From Macrotis lagotis (taxonomy: Eukaryota > Chordata > Mammalia > Peramelemorphia > Peramelidae): 64,000 nucleotides of DNA. Below the pieces are notes generated by a model. It had not been told where the DNA came from, made no database searches, and saw only the letters and a program-made list of their open reading frames with translations. The stretch lies in contig NC_133660.1 of NCBI RefSeq assembly GCF_037893015.1, forward strand, positions 281,295,067-281,359,066, written 5' to 3'. The position numbers and the translations under genes are program-made. Within the stretch, counting starts at the first letter, position 1, and every line of letters starts with the position of its first letter. Positions 11,660 to 21,400 of this stretch are shown here, one piece after another.

Positions 11660-12340
11660 AGGCTGCTCCCTACTCTTGCTTATGAGGCATTGATTGGCAA
11701 GTGACTTACCCAAGGTCACACAGTAAATGTGATGCCAGCAGAGCCAGAGGGGAAGCTCTACTGGCTTCCCAGTTAGAACATGGACCACTGTCAGAGACCC
11801 GAGGGGTCTCAAGTCCTGGGCAGAACTGCTCTGCTCCTTGGGGAGCTTCAAAGTATCTGAATCTAGAGCCATTTAAGCCTCCCACAAAAGCCTAGGAGGT
11901 GGGCTCTTTGCATCCCAACTGTCTTTCCAAGCTCTGGATGGTATCCCAGAGTGTGTGGTTAGGTAAAACACTCAGCTCAACTATTCTGTTTTGTTCTCCC
12001 ACCCCATCCCCCTACACTCACACCTTGTCTGGCTGGCTGGACCACTGCTACTTGGCTCTTCCCCAAAGACATCAGAGTGTGGGAGTCTCTCCCCTAACCC
12101 AGCAGAGCTTTTCCAAAGACTGGGGAGCCCTGATTAGGGCCTCTCCTGCCAGGCCCTTCCCTTTCCCACCCAGCTCAGACCCAAACTAGATCCAGTCCTT
12201 TCAGATGGTAAAGCCCTTGACAAATAAACTTTCATTCCCTTGAGCCTCTGGAGAAGGTCAGGTGTTATGATGACCATTGTATAGAGGAGGGGACTGAAAT
12301 CTCAACTCTAGTCCCCTTTGTTCATGAAGCCTCTCCCAGT
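11660..12340. other. Intergenic DNA, nothing firmly recognised
   Basis: A CORE-like phrase (agtgacttacccaaggtcac, about 11699-11720) on the reverse strand suggests a MIR scrap. The rest is unassigned and no gene was seen. Confidence 0.35.
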
Positions 12341-12344
12341 CCTG

Positions 12345-12484
12345 TCTAATCTCTCTGCCTTCTTTCAACCCAGGCTGACTGGTTCTTGTCCCCCCATTAG
12401 ACTGACCCTGAAAACAGGTGCAGGGTTTTGCTCTTTTTTGCATCTTTAGTCCTCAGCCCAGTGTCTGATACATAGTAGGTACTT
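12345..12484 (+). mobile_element. L2 3'-end remnant
   Basis: ttagactgaccctgaaaaca ... cagcccagtgtctgatacat ... agtaggtacttaataaatgg: a decayed L2 3' end, which then served as target for the L1 insertion just downstream. Confidence 0.7.
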
Positions 12485-12500
12485 AATAAATGGTTACTGA

Positions 12501-13008
12501 CATGGAACACTGTTGTTCTATTAGAAACCAGGAGGGATGGGAATTCAGGGAAACCTGGAAGGATTTGCATGAATCGTTGCTGAGCGAGATGAGCAGAACC
12601 AGAAAAACACTGTCCACCCTAGTAGCAACATGGGGGTGATGATCAACCTTAATGGACTCGCTCATTCCATCAGTGCAACAATCAGGGACAACTTTGGGTT
12701 ATTTGCAATGGAGAATACCATCTGCATCCAGAGAAAGAACCGTGGAGTTGGAACAAAGGCCAAGGACTATTACCTTTAATTTAGGAAAAAACCTGATATC
12801 TTATCATCTGATCTTGCTATCTCTTATACTTTATGTTTCTTCCTTAAGGATATGATTTCTCTCTCATTACACTCAATTTGGATCCATGTATACCATGGAA
12901 ACAATGTAAAGACTGGCAAATTGCCTTCTGTGGGGGGTGGGGGGAGGCAACTAAGATTAGGGGGAAAATTGTAAAACTCAAAATAAATAAAATCTTTAAT
13001 AAAGAAAA
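12501..13008 (+). mobile_element. 5'-truncated L1, 3' end only
   Basis: Starts inside the last codons of ORF2 (catggaacactgttgttcta) and runs through the 3' UTR (tggatccatgtataccatgg ... gtaaaactcaaaataaataa) to an A-rich tail. It is flanked by an exact 16-bp target-site duplication, aataaatggttactga, at 12485-12500 and 13009-13024. It is the reverse-complement relative of 17830-18510 and differs in its 3' end from the long L1 at 2591, so at least two L1 lineages have been active. Confidence 0.93.
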
Positions 13009-13024
13009 AATAAATGGTTACTGA

Positions 13025-13400
13025 GTGATTGAGGGTCAGAGAGAATATCTGATCTTCTGATGATCACACAGCTAGGTAAAGTTAGAGGAAGTTTTAGACC
13101 CAGTTCTTGCCTGCACCAACCCCAGGACACGTTCTCTCTGTCTCCACTTGGATGTTTCAGAGACATGTCAGTCTACACGGACAAAACCTTTTCCCAAAAA
13201 CCTTCCTCTCCTTTACACTTCCCCATTTCTGTTGAGGTAAACTGGGCTTCCAACCTTGGCTTCATCCTCAACTCCTCCCTTTCTCTCATTCCATACATCT
13301 AGTTAGTTGCCAATTCCTGTTTCTACTTCCCAACATCTCTTATATCCAGCCTCATTCTCTTCACTCACATAGCCACCATGCTCATTCAGTCTTCATCCTT
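13025..13400. other. Intergenic DNA, nothing recognised
   Basis: No gene or repeat assigned. The first 70 bases continue the MIR/L2-like sequence that the L1 at 12501 interrupted. Confidence 0.35.
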
Positions 13401-13544
13401 GGAGCAGCTAGGAGGCTCAGGGGATAGAGAACCAGCCCTGGAATCAGGAGGACCTGAGTTCAAATCCAGCCTGGGACATTTAATAATTACCGAACTGTGT
13501 GACCTTGGGCAAGTCACTTAACCCCACTGCCTTGCAAAAAAAAA
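13401..13544 (+). mobile_element. SINE, MAR1/WSINE type
   Basis: ggagcagctaggaggctcag head, gtgaccttgggcaagtcact CORE and A-rich tail. Confidence 0.85.
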
Positions 13545-13802
13545 GTCTTTATTCCTGTGCTTGGACTATTGAAATAATTTTCCTAGTCAACCAGTAAGGA
13601 AATATTTATCAGAAGCTTACCCTTGGGGCTATTGGGGTTGCCCAGAAACCAGTGACCTCCTCTCTATCTACTGCCACCACTACTCACTCACTCTGGCCCC
13701 AGAAGATTCAGTTATGGATAAAAATAAACTAATGCAAAGACCAAAGTGGCTGAGCCAGCTGAGATATAGGATGATATGGCAGCCTGCAAGAACTGTGTAA
13801 CT

Positions 13803-13968
13803 GGGGCGGCTAGGTGGCGTAGTGGATAAAGCCCTGGCCCTGGAGTCAGGAGTACCTGGGTTCAAATCCAGTTTCAGACAATAATTACCTAGCTGTGAGG
13901 CCTTGGGCAAGCCATTTAACCCCGTTTGCCTTGCAAAAAACCCCTAAAAAACCCTAAAAAAACAAAAC
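13803..13968 (+). mobile_element. SINE, MAR1/WSINE type
   Basis: ggggcggctaggtggcgtag head, intact CORE, and an A-rich tail with the cccctaaaaaaccctaaaaa phrase seen in several full-length copies. Confidence 0.92.
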
Positions 13969-14136
13969 CTGTAACTGAGGGAAAACCCAAATTATCCAAT
14001 GAATTGAAGAATCAATGTTTAGGAGCCCAGAGGTCATCTGGGAGCAAATACTCCAAAATGAGCAAAAGACAGAAGGTACTGAGTCAATTGAAGCTTCACA
14101 GAGAAAATTGAAAGCAAACTAAAAAATACCTTGCCT

Positions 14137-14140
<4 letters not shown>

Positions 14141-14215
<75 letters not shown>

Positions 14216-14251
14216 TCTGTCTGTGTCTCTGTCTCTGTCTCTCTGTCTCTA
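14141..14251. repeat. Compound microsatellite (CT)n(GT)n(CTGT)n
   Basis: Pure CT to about 14184, pure GT to about 14214, then mixed ctgt/ctct units. Long open frames crossing it encode only repeat peptides. Confidence 0.97.
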
Positions 14252-14684
14252 TAGTGGGGGGAGATTTGGGTCTCTCCAAATAGAGATTGAGGGTTAGTGA
14301 AAAGGTGAATGAATTCACATAAACCCTGGGATTTAAAACTGCTCAGGATTTATTATAGATTGCTGCAAAACAAACAGATTAAAACCTTTTTCTCCTCTGG
14401 AGAAGCAACAGGCACTTTGAAGACAGAAGTGAATAACAAAAGTCTAGGCGATGTTGCTTGGGAGACAGACAGAAAGAGATGAGGAGGGAAAGAGACAATC
14501 AGGAAGAGCTGACTGGGTCAGGGAGGGCTGACCCAGAGGGGAGTTTAGGCCAGGTTTCTATAGTTTTGCCCATTATCTGGGTACTGAGGGCAAAGGGGAA
14601 ATCCTTCCCCACCTTAGTTCACTGAAACCAGGTAAAAAGGTTGGAAGCTGGGGACTGGGAATGAGGATTTTACATTTTACATTT
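14252..14684. other. Intergenic DNA, nothing recognised
   Basis: Purine-rich, with no gene or known repeat family. The 3' end holds tacattttacatttaacaat, the site where the next SINE inserted. Confidence 0.35.
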
Positions 14685-14694
14685 AACAATGGAA

Positions 14695-14860
14695 CAGGGC
14701 GGTTAGGTGGTTCAGTGGTTCAGTGGATAGAGCACTGGCCCTGGAGCCAGGAGGACCTGAGTTCAAATGCGACCTCAGACACTTAATAATTACCTAGCTG
14801 TGTGGCCTTGAGCAAGCCACTTAAGCCCATTTACCTTGAAAAAAACTGAAGAAAAAACAA
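14695..14860 (+). mobile_element. SINE, MAR1/WSINE type, with target-site duplication
   Basis: Head ggcggttaggtggttcagtg with a short internal duplication of ggttcagt. It is flanked by an exact 10-bp duplication, aacaatggaa, at 14685-14694 and 14861-14870. Confidence 0.92.
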
Positions 14861-14999
14861 AACAATGGAATAATAGGAGTCAATTTACATCTCAGGAGCA
14901 GATAACATTTTATACTTTAACAAAATTAACAGCATATAAGATTATAAAATCTGTTTCTAATTATAAATTTCCTATTTTCATAATTCTCTGCATCATCTT

Positions 15000-15052
15000 C
15001 ATCTCTGTCTCTGTCTCTTTCTCTCTGTCTCTCTGGGAAAAGCTCTTGATTC

Positions 15053-15084
<32 letters not shown>

Positions 15085-15118
15085 GTCTCTGTTTCTGTTT
15101 GTCTCTGTCTCTCTGGGA
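15000..15118. repeat. (CT)n-rich microsatellite
   Basis: ctct/ctgt tract. A unit reading tctctgggaaaagctcttga sits inside it (about 15031-15050) and recurs at its right edge as tctctgggagaagctcttga (about 15109-15128), so part of the tract arose by local duplication. Confidence 0.93.
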
Positions 15119-15128
15119 GAAGCTCTTG

Positions 15129-15760
15129 AATTCTAAGTCTTCTCAAGCAGAAAGTAAAGTTTTCTTTAATAAAAATGCTGTCATATGGCTGAGATTGCTT
15201 CTAGTAATAACTCTTCAATGGATCGATTCCAACAAACATAGCAAGAATCATTTGAAATCAGCCAAGGGAGATGCAAACGCTGAATGTCAATGTTCTAGTG
15301 TGAGATCCTGAAGTCTCCCGAGAAAGTTGCCCTGCACACATCAAGTGATGCATCCTAGAAAGCCAGCACACTAGTGATGAGCTTACTGACAATATAGATG
15401 ATGGACTCCCAAAGAGATGTGGGAGAAGGAGGGGAGTTAGAAAACTTTCCAGTTCTGATCAGCCTCATTTTGAAATGGCTGAGGTGGACCATTTGACATC
15501 CATGCTTTCCCACAAAAAATTTTGCTTATGATTTAGGACAGGTTTGTATTTATTTGGATTTCTGGATTTCCCATGTGGTTTTATGTTTAATATTAGAAGA
15601 GGATGACATTATGGGGATATAGAATTTATATGCACTTTGATATAGTTGGCAAAATAGTTTTGATCCATGGTGATTTCACAATGCCAGAATTAAAACGCCA
15701 TGATTAAAAAAACCAAAAAAAAAACCAAACCCCAAAACCAAAAAAAAAGCCAACTCCTGA
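15129..15760 (+). other. Unassigned sequence ending in an A-rich tail; possible retrocopy
   Basis: About 600 bases without a repeat assignment, ending in attaaaaaaaccaaaaaaaa and more A/C-rich sequence to about 15750, which resembles the tail of a retrotransposed transcript. I do not recognise a parent gene: the short frame at 15099-15311 matches nothing I know. It contains copy 1 of a 46-bp direct repeat (15332-15377). It could equally be an old non-autonomous element. Confidence 0.3.
15332..15377 (+). repeat. 46-bp perfect direct repeat, copy 1
   Basis: Starts ctgcacacatcaagtgatgc and ends agcacactagtga. An identical copy is at 16591-16636, 1259 bases downstream. Confidence 0.97.
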
Positions 15761-15900
15761 CCATATATTAGCCTGTTATGGTTGAGAGTGGGAATGGGGA
15801 AGGGAAGGAGATAATTGGTTCCATGCACAGGTACAGTTTCCTCATGGCCAGGGTCCCAATGGTTTGACTGGTCTGCTATGACTCCCTATACCATATGTAA

Positions 15901-16060
15901 GAATCTTTTTTTTTTAGTTTTTTTGCAAGGCAGTGGGGGTAAAGTGGCTTGCCCAAGGCCACACAGCTAGGTAATTATTAACCGTCTGAGGCTAGATTTG
16001 AACTCAGGTCCTCCTGACTCCAGAGCCAGTGCTCTATCCACTGTGCCACCTAGCCACCCC
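15901..16060 (-). mobile_element. SINE, MAR1/WSINE type, with 20-bp target-site duplication
   Basis: Reverse-strand full-length copy from a T-rich start to tagccacccc. The duplication, actccctataccatatgtaa, is exact at 15881-15900 and 16061-16080, implying a fairly recent insertion. Confidence 0.95.
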
Positions 16061-16118
16061 ACTCCCTATACCATATGTAATCTCTTGTGTGCCTTTATGA
16101 GACTGCAGCTGCAAAAGT

Positions 16119-16244
16119 GTTTTTTTTTTTTGCAAGGCAATGGGGTTAAGTGGCTTGCCCAAGGTCACACAGGTAGCAGATTTGAACTCAGGTCCTCCTG
16201 ATTCCAGGGTCGGTGTACTATCACCTGCACCACCTTGCTACCCC
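16119..16244 (-). mobile_element. SINE, MAR1/WSINE type, shortened
   Basis: tgcaaggcaatggggttaag through caggtcctcctgattccagg to ccttgctacccc, lacking the middle 'taattattaagtgtctgagg' segment. Confidence 0.88.
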
Positions 16245-16308
16245 AAAAAGTATTTCTTCAGACAAAGTTTTAACCCAGGTAATTTGCTCTCAAGAAGGGC
16301 AGAAATAG

Positions 16309-16469
16309 GGGCGGCTAGATGACACAGTGGATACAGCATCGGCCTTGGAGTCAGGAGGACCTGGGTTCAAATCTGACCTCAGACACTTAATAATAATTAC
16401 CTAGCTGTGTGGCTTTGGGCAAGCCACTTAAACTCATTTACCTTGCAAAAAAAAAAAACACCCTAAAAA
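16309..16469 (+). mobile_element. SINE, MAR1/WSINE type, with target-site duplication
   Basis: gggcggctagatgacacagt head. Flanked by an exact 14-bp duplication, aagggcagaaatag, at 16295-16308 and 16470-16483. Confidence 0.95.
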
Positions 16470-16590
16470 AAGGGCAGAAATAGCTCACCTTCTATTAGCT
16501 GTTCTCTTTCCTTCTTTTTGCTATATTCATTTTATTTGTATCCACTTGTTAAGGCCCCCTGGCAAAGACAAGGATGAAGCTGTTGTGGAG

Positions 16591-16636
16591 CTGCACACAT
16601 CAAGTGATGCATCCTAGAAAGCCAGCACACTAGTGA
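16591..16636 (+). repeat. 46-bp perfect direct repeat, copy 2
   Basis: Identical to 15332-15377. It lies immediately before the 5' end of the truncated L1 at about 16645, where filler sequence is often found. Confidence 0.97.
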
Positions 16637-16644
16637 CAAGCTGT

Positions 16645-17460
16645 AACATGGATAATTTTCATTTCATTAAATTTAAAAGGGTTTGTAGCAATAAAGCCAA
16701 CATAGCCAAGCTAAGAAGAAAAGCAGAAAATTGTAGAGGTGGGAATTATGGACAGTTGCTTGGATAAAAGTCATATTTCACATGTATGGAGAACATTGGC
16801 AAATGTATAATAACAAAAGTCATTCCCAACTGATAAATGATCAGAGAATATGAACAGGCAGTTTTGTTGATGAAGAAATCAAAGCTATAAAAAATCATTG
16901 AACTGTGGCTCTAAATCCTTACTGATTAGAGAAATGAAAATATAAACAACTTTGAGACAACACCTTACTCCTATCAGATTGGCTAATATGGGAGAAGAAA
17001 ATGATCCACTCTGGAGGCGATGTAGAAAAATTGGGGCATATTCAATATTAGTGGAACTGTAAGTTAAATCCAACCATTTTGGAGAAAAATTGGGAGGGGA
17101 AAAGGAAAAGAACCTGTGTGTGTGTGTGCTCTCTTTGTGGTAGCAAAGAACTGGGGGAATTGAGGGAATGCCCATTAATTGGCGAATAGTTGGACAAGTG
17201 GTAGAATACAATTGTGTTATAAAAGATGACAAACGAGTTGATTTTAGTGGAAAGACGCATGAAACAATGATGAGTGAAATGATCAGAACCAGGAGAATGT
17301 TGTATACAGTAATAGCAATGTTGTTCAAAAAATACTGTAAATCAAAGTTAGTTTGAGTACTATGAATATTAATATTAACTACAAAGGACTTAGGAAGAAA
17401 GATACTATCCACCTCCAGAGAAAGAACTGATAAATAGAAATATATAGAGTATGGTTTTTC
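16645..17460 (+). mobile_element. Old 5'-truncated L1 (ORF2 C-terminus and 3' UTR)
   Basis: Reads the same order as the intact L1s: ataaagccaacatagccaag (compare aataaaatcaatactgccaa at 7314), gtcattcccaactgataaat, ctcctatcagattggctaat, ctctttgtggtagcaaagaa, ccacctccagagaaagaact. It is heavily diverged, with a GT run near 17117-17128. AT-rich simple sequence follows to about 17540. Confidence 0.8.
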
Positions 17461-17626
17461 ACTTAAATATATGTAATATATTAATGTGTATATTATATTG
17501 TGTATATAGTATAATTATATATATTATAATAATTTCAATACTCTGCTTTAATGGAACAGTGGGAATAGATGTTGGAGATATTCCTATTTTTGAAGAACAT
17601 GGGTAGTATTTTTTCAAATACTAAAA

Positions 17627-17672
17627 TGCTCTATCCACTGCGCCACCTAGCCACTCCTCATATAATTTTTTT
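17627..17672 (-). repeat. SINE head fragment plus flank, direct repeat of 17791-17836
   Basis: 29 bases of SINE head (tgctctatccactgcgccac...) plus cctcatataattttttt. The same 46-base block recurs with five differences at the far end of the neighbouring SINE (17791-17836). Confidence 0.85.
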
Positions 17673-17820
17673 AGGTTTTTTTTTTTGCAAGGCAATGGGG
17701 TTAAGTGGTTTGCCCAGGGCCACACAGTGAGGTAATTACTAAGTGTCTGAGGTCGGATTTGAACTCAGGTTGTCCTGACTCCAGGGCTGGTGCTCTATCC
17801 ACTGTGCTACCTAGCCACCC
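17673..17820 (-). mobile_element. SINE, MAR1/WSINE type
   Basis: aaggcaatggggttaagtgg to ctacctagccaccc. The right flank (ctcatatcattttttt) matches the left flank (ctcatataattttttt), but the left repeat also includes SINE head sequence, so the structure is not a simple insertion. Confidence 0.9.
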
Positions 17821-17829
17821 CTCATATCA

Positions 17830-18510
17830 TTTTTTTAAAAAAAAGTTATTTATTTTGAGTTTTACAATTTCCCCCCTAATCTTACTTCCTTCCCCCACCC
17901 CCACCCCCCACAGAAGGCAGTCTGTTAGTTTTTCCATTGTTTCCCTGGTATACATGGATCCAAATTGAGTGTGATGAGAGAGAAATCAGATCCTTAAGGA
18001 AGAAGCATAAAGTATAAGAGATAGCAAGATCAGACAATAAGATATCTGTTGGGTTTTTTTTCCAAATTAAAGGTAATAATAGTCTTTGGTCTGTTCAAAC
18101 TCCACGGCTCTTTCTCTGGATACAGATGGTGTTCTCCATTGCAGACAGCCCCAAATTGTTCCCTGATTGTTGCACTGATGGAATGAGCAAGTCCATCAAG
18201 GTTAATCATCACCCCCATGTTGCTATTAGGGTGGACAGTGTTTTTCTGGTTCTGTTCTTCTCACTCAGCATCAGTTCGTGCAAATCCCTCCAGGCTTCCC
18301 TGAATTCCCCTCCCTCCTGGTTTCTAATAGGACAATAGTGTTCCATGGCATACACAGGCCACAGTTTGTTAAGCCATTCCTCGGTTGAAGGACATGCACT
18401 TGATTTCCAATTCTTTGCCACCACAAACAGGGCTGCTGGGAATATTTTTGTACAGGTGAGGTTTTTCCCCTTTTCCACCATCTCTTCAGGGTGGAGGCCT
18501 GGTAGCGCGT
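17830..18510 (-). mobile_element. 5'-truncated L1, reverse strand
   Basis: Reverse complement of an L1 3' end: 3' UTR from about 17840 to 18200, then the ORF2 C-terminus. The frame read on the - strand at 18209-18481 gives FPAALFVVAKNWKSSACPST and WPVYAMEHYCPIRN, the conserved C-terminal L1 peptide. Same subfamily as 12501-13008. Confidence 0.92.
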
Positions 18511-18654
18511 GCCATTTTTTTAAATATTATCTCTTATTCTTAACTTGGCAAACATCAACAAACATGCACATTTCCACACACAAAGAACAGAACAAGAAGA
18601 CTGCACCTGAAACCCTCCATCTCCATTTCTTACAGCTTACATCTTTTTTGTTTT

Positions 18655-18815
18655 TTAAATCATTTTTTTGCTTTTTTAAAAATAAGGCAATGGGTTAAGT
18701 GACTTGCCCAAGGTCACACAGCTAGGCAATTATTAAATGTCTGAGGCCACATTTGAACCCAGGCCCTCCTGACTCCAGGACTGGTGCTCTATCCACTGTG
18801 CCACCTAGCTACCCC
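18655..18815 (-). mobile_element. SINE, MAR1/WSINE type
   Basis: ataaggcaatgggttaagtg to ccacctagctacccc, full length with an eroded tail. Confidence 0.9.
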
Positions 18816-19116
18816 CTCTTACATTGTTTTTCAATATATTTTCCAAGCTGCCCTGCTTATCTGTCTCTCTTCTGTTCTCTGTTCTCTATCTTTCTTCTGG
18901 TTGTTTTTTTAGTGCATAATGGTTCTCTTTTCTTTCTTTTGGGCATTTTCTTTTTCTTCATCAGCTTCACTATTCTCTTTTCTCTCCCACATCCTTCCCC
19001 CCATCAAGAAAACAAACAAGTCTTTGTCACAAGTAAGTATATTCAGATAAAAAATGCACTTATTGTGTCCCTCCCTCCACAATTTGAAAACCGCTTTTAT
19101 GTGAGATACATTGTAA
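18816..19116. other. Pyrimidine-rich intergenic DNA
   Basis: CT/TTC-rich with no gene. Probably antisense sequence of a decayed L1 5' region, but I could not confirm that. Confidence 0.3.
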
Positions 19117-19440
19117 GAGGGCAGCTAGTTGGCTCAGTGGATAGAGCACTAGCCTTGGAGTCAGAAGGACCAATTCAAATCTAGCCTCAGACATTTGACA
19201 CTTACTCAGTGTGTGACCTTGGGCAAGTCACTTCACCCTGATGGCCTTCACATCCAGTGTCATCTCCAGACATCCTGATTCGTATCTGGCCACTGGACCC
19301 AGATGGCTCTGGAGGAGAAAGTGAGGCTGGTGACCTCAAAGAGCGCCCTCCTCCCCACTGAAATCTAATTCATTTGCTTATCATGGCATCACCTCCCTGA
19401 TATCTTCATCTTCATGGAGAATGAAGGACACACATCACAT
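19117..19440 (+). mobile_element. MAR-type SINE, long form with 3' tail, near full length
   Basis: Head gggcagctagttggctcagt, CORE tgaccttgggcaagtcactt, then a 180-base tail (catctccagacatcctgatt, cactggacccagatggctct, ggagaatgaaggacacacat). It is the best preserved member of the long subfamily here. From general knowledge, marsupial Mar1-type SINEs share a tail with RTE/Bov-B LINEs; I did not verify that here. Confidence 0.88.
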
Positions 19441-19970
19441 TATAATAACCCAGGGCTTAGCACTGTAGGTACCTAATAAAGGTTAATTGAGTGATCGACT
19501 GACCTCCCCCCATTGAATCCTAACCCATAAATCCATAAATCCATCCTCCATTGAATGGAGGATGAGTTACAGCCAAGGGAATTTATCTTGGATCTTGATG
19601 AATTTGAGGGGGTCAAGTTGAGATTAATTATAGTAATGGATCTTATTCATCACCACATTTGGTTGCAGTTCATTCAAAGTCTGTTTTTTCTTGATTAGTA
19701 TATTAACAGACCTGGAAAACTGGACTCAAGGAACCACTGTGTAACTTTGTAGAGGTAATGTTCTAGAATAGTTCTGAGGTCACATTGTGTAATCGTGAGC
19801 CGAAGTGGCATTGCACAAGTGGGTGTGTTGAAATGTCATTGTGTAATTGGTTGAAGTGGTGAGTCCCCATGGTTTTCACAGATTAGAGCGCTGGTGCTTC
19901 AACTAGTTTAACTGAAGTTTTGAAGGATAGCCACTGCACAGGAGCAGGATAACGGCTAGTAATAACTAAT
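19441..19970. other. L2 scrap, then unassigned intergenic DNA
   Basis: 19441-19495 (cccagggcttagcactgtag ... cctaataaaggttaattgag) is an L2 3' end. From about 19500 to 19970 nothing is recognised. There is a small inverted repeat, catcctccattgaatggagg, near 19542. Confidence 0.45.
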
Positions 19971-19974
19971 GGTT

Positions 19975-20150
19975 TATAAAGTGCCTACCATGTGTTGGGC
20001 ACATTTATCTCACTTGATTCTCATAACCCTGGGAGGTAGGTGCTGTTATTATTCCCATTTCACATTTGAGAAAACTGAGGCACACAGAAGTTAATTGACT
20101 CTCCCAAAATCATACAGTTAGTAAGTGAACTCAGGTCTTTCTGACTCCAC
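19975..20150 (-). mobile_element. MIR/THER-type SINE
   Basis: ataaagtgcctaccatgtgt, cccatttcacatttgagaaa, actgaggcacacagaagtta and gtaagtgaactcaggtcttt give the full reversed order of an ancient CORE-SINE. Confidence 0.75.
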
Positions 20151-20321
20151 TGTTTCCCCTAATTGTGTGGAGGCCGCCATTGACTGACTTCCCACGCTAC
20201 TGGGGGCTCTCAGGGGGACGGAAGGTCTTGAACAAGGTCTGCTTGCCTAGATTCCCCCAGCTAGTAAATGTCTGAGGTCAGATTTGAACTCAGGAGGATG
20301 AGTTTTCCTGACTCTAGGCCA

Positions 20322-20445
20322 CAAATGGGGTGAAAGTCAGCTGGCCTAGTGGATAGAGCGCTGGGTCTGGAGTCAGAAAGAACCAAATTCAAGCTCAGCG
20401 TCGTACACTTGGGGATCCTAGACAAGTCACTTAACCAGTCACTAA
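20322..20445 (+). mobile_element. Decayed MAR-type SINE
   Basis: cagctggcctagtggataga, ggagtcagaaagaaccaaat and tagacaagtcacttaaccag. A reverse-strand SINE scrap precedes it (about 20225-20320: ccagctagtaaatgtctgag). Confidence 0.7.
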
Positions 20446-20591
20446 ATAATCATGCCTCCTTGTCAAAGTATAAGATTCTCAAAACTATTTCTGGGGGGAA
20501 AAAGATTGATTTCTTTAGAGAATATTCAACCTTCATATCAGTCACCTTGCCAAATTTAGGAAGAAATTAAGAGTTAATTACAAACTTTTTA

Positions 20592-20745
20592 GGAGGGGCT
20601 GCTAGGTGACCCAGTGAATAGAGCACCAGCTCCGGAATCAGGAAGACCTGAGTTCAAATCTAGCCTCAGACACCCAACACTTAAAAGCCACTTAACCCCA
20701 TTGCCTTATAAAGACCAAAAAAAATAAAGACCAAAAATAAAAATG
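20592..20745 (+). mobile_element. SINE, MAR1/WSINE type
   Basis: aggaggggctgctaggtgac head, shortened CORE (aaaagccacttaaccccatt), and an A-rich tail with two aaagaccaaaaa units. Confidence 0.85.
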
Positions 20746-21104
20746 AAAACAAACTTAGGAAGACAATGATCAGGATGCTGGAAGACCTATCCTGCCAGGA
20801 AGAGACAAGAGATCAGATAGTGTTTTACAAGGATGATAGTCTTTGTGGAGCAGTTTTGGGCTGAGATAGTGTGCAGACTTCTTGTTGGGTCCCTCAAAGA
20901 AAGTTAAAAATTTTTTCCTATTCTCTCTTTTTGCATAAAAGATCAACTCTTTCCCAGTTGTAATATGGTCATTTTCTGAATGACCTTCACCTTAAGGTTT
21001 TGAGGTAAGATCTTAGAGAATAAAACTTAAAAATGTCTTATCTAGAATTTCCATCATTTTATTTTAACACTATATTTTTAAGGTTTTTACAGTTTTAGGT
21101 TTAA
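20746..21104. other. Intergenic DNA, nothing recognised
   Basis: No gene or repeat assigned. Confidence 0.3.
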
Positions 21105-21400
21105 GATCCTTGAGTCATAGATCTCACTGCTAGACACATACCCAAGAAAATATCACACACACACACACACACAGATGATTTTAGCAGCACTTTTTCTGTG
21201 ATAGCAAAGACTTAGAAACAAAGTTGATGCCTGTTGATGGATGAATTATCTGAATAAGTTGTCCACGAATGGAACAAAATATGACTGTGTGTAAGAATCA
21301 AATCTGAGGAATACAGAGAAGCATGGAAAAATTTATATGAACTGATGCAAAGTGAAGTCAAGTGAGCCTAGAAATTGCCATAGCTATATAATGACTAGGC
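21105..21400 (+). mobile_element. Old L1 fragment (ORF2 C-terminus)
   Basis: tttagcagcactttttctgt, gatgcctgttgatggatgaa and gaatacagagaagcatggaa follow the order of the L1 ORF2 end. A (CA)n tract at about 21153-21172 lies inside. Confidence 0.65.

Noticed and set aside
19542-19566. Short inverted repeat catcctccattgaatggaggatg as a functional hairpin
   Set aside because: About 11-base arms around a very short loop occur often by chance in a window this size, and nothing around it supports an RNA gene.
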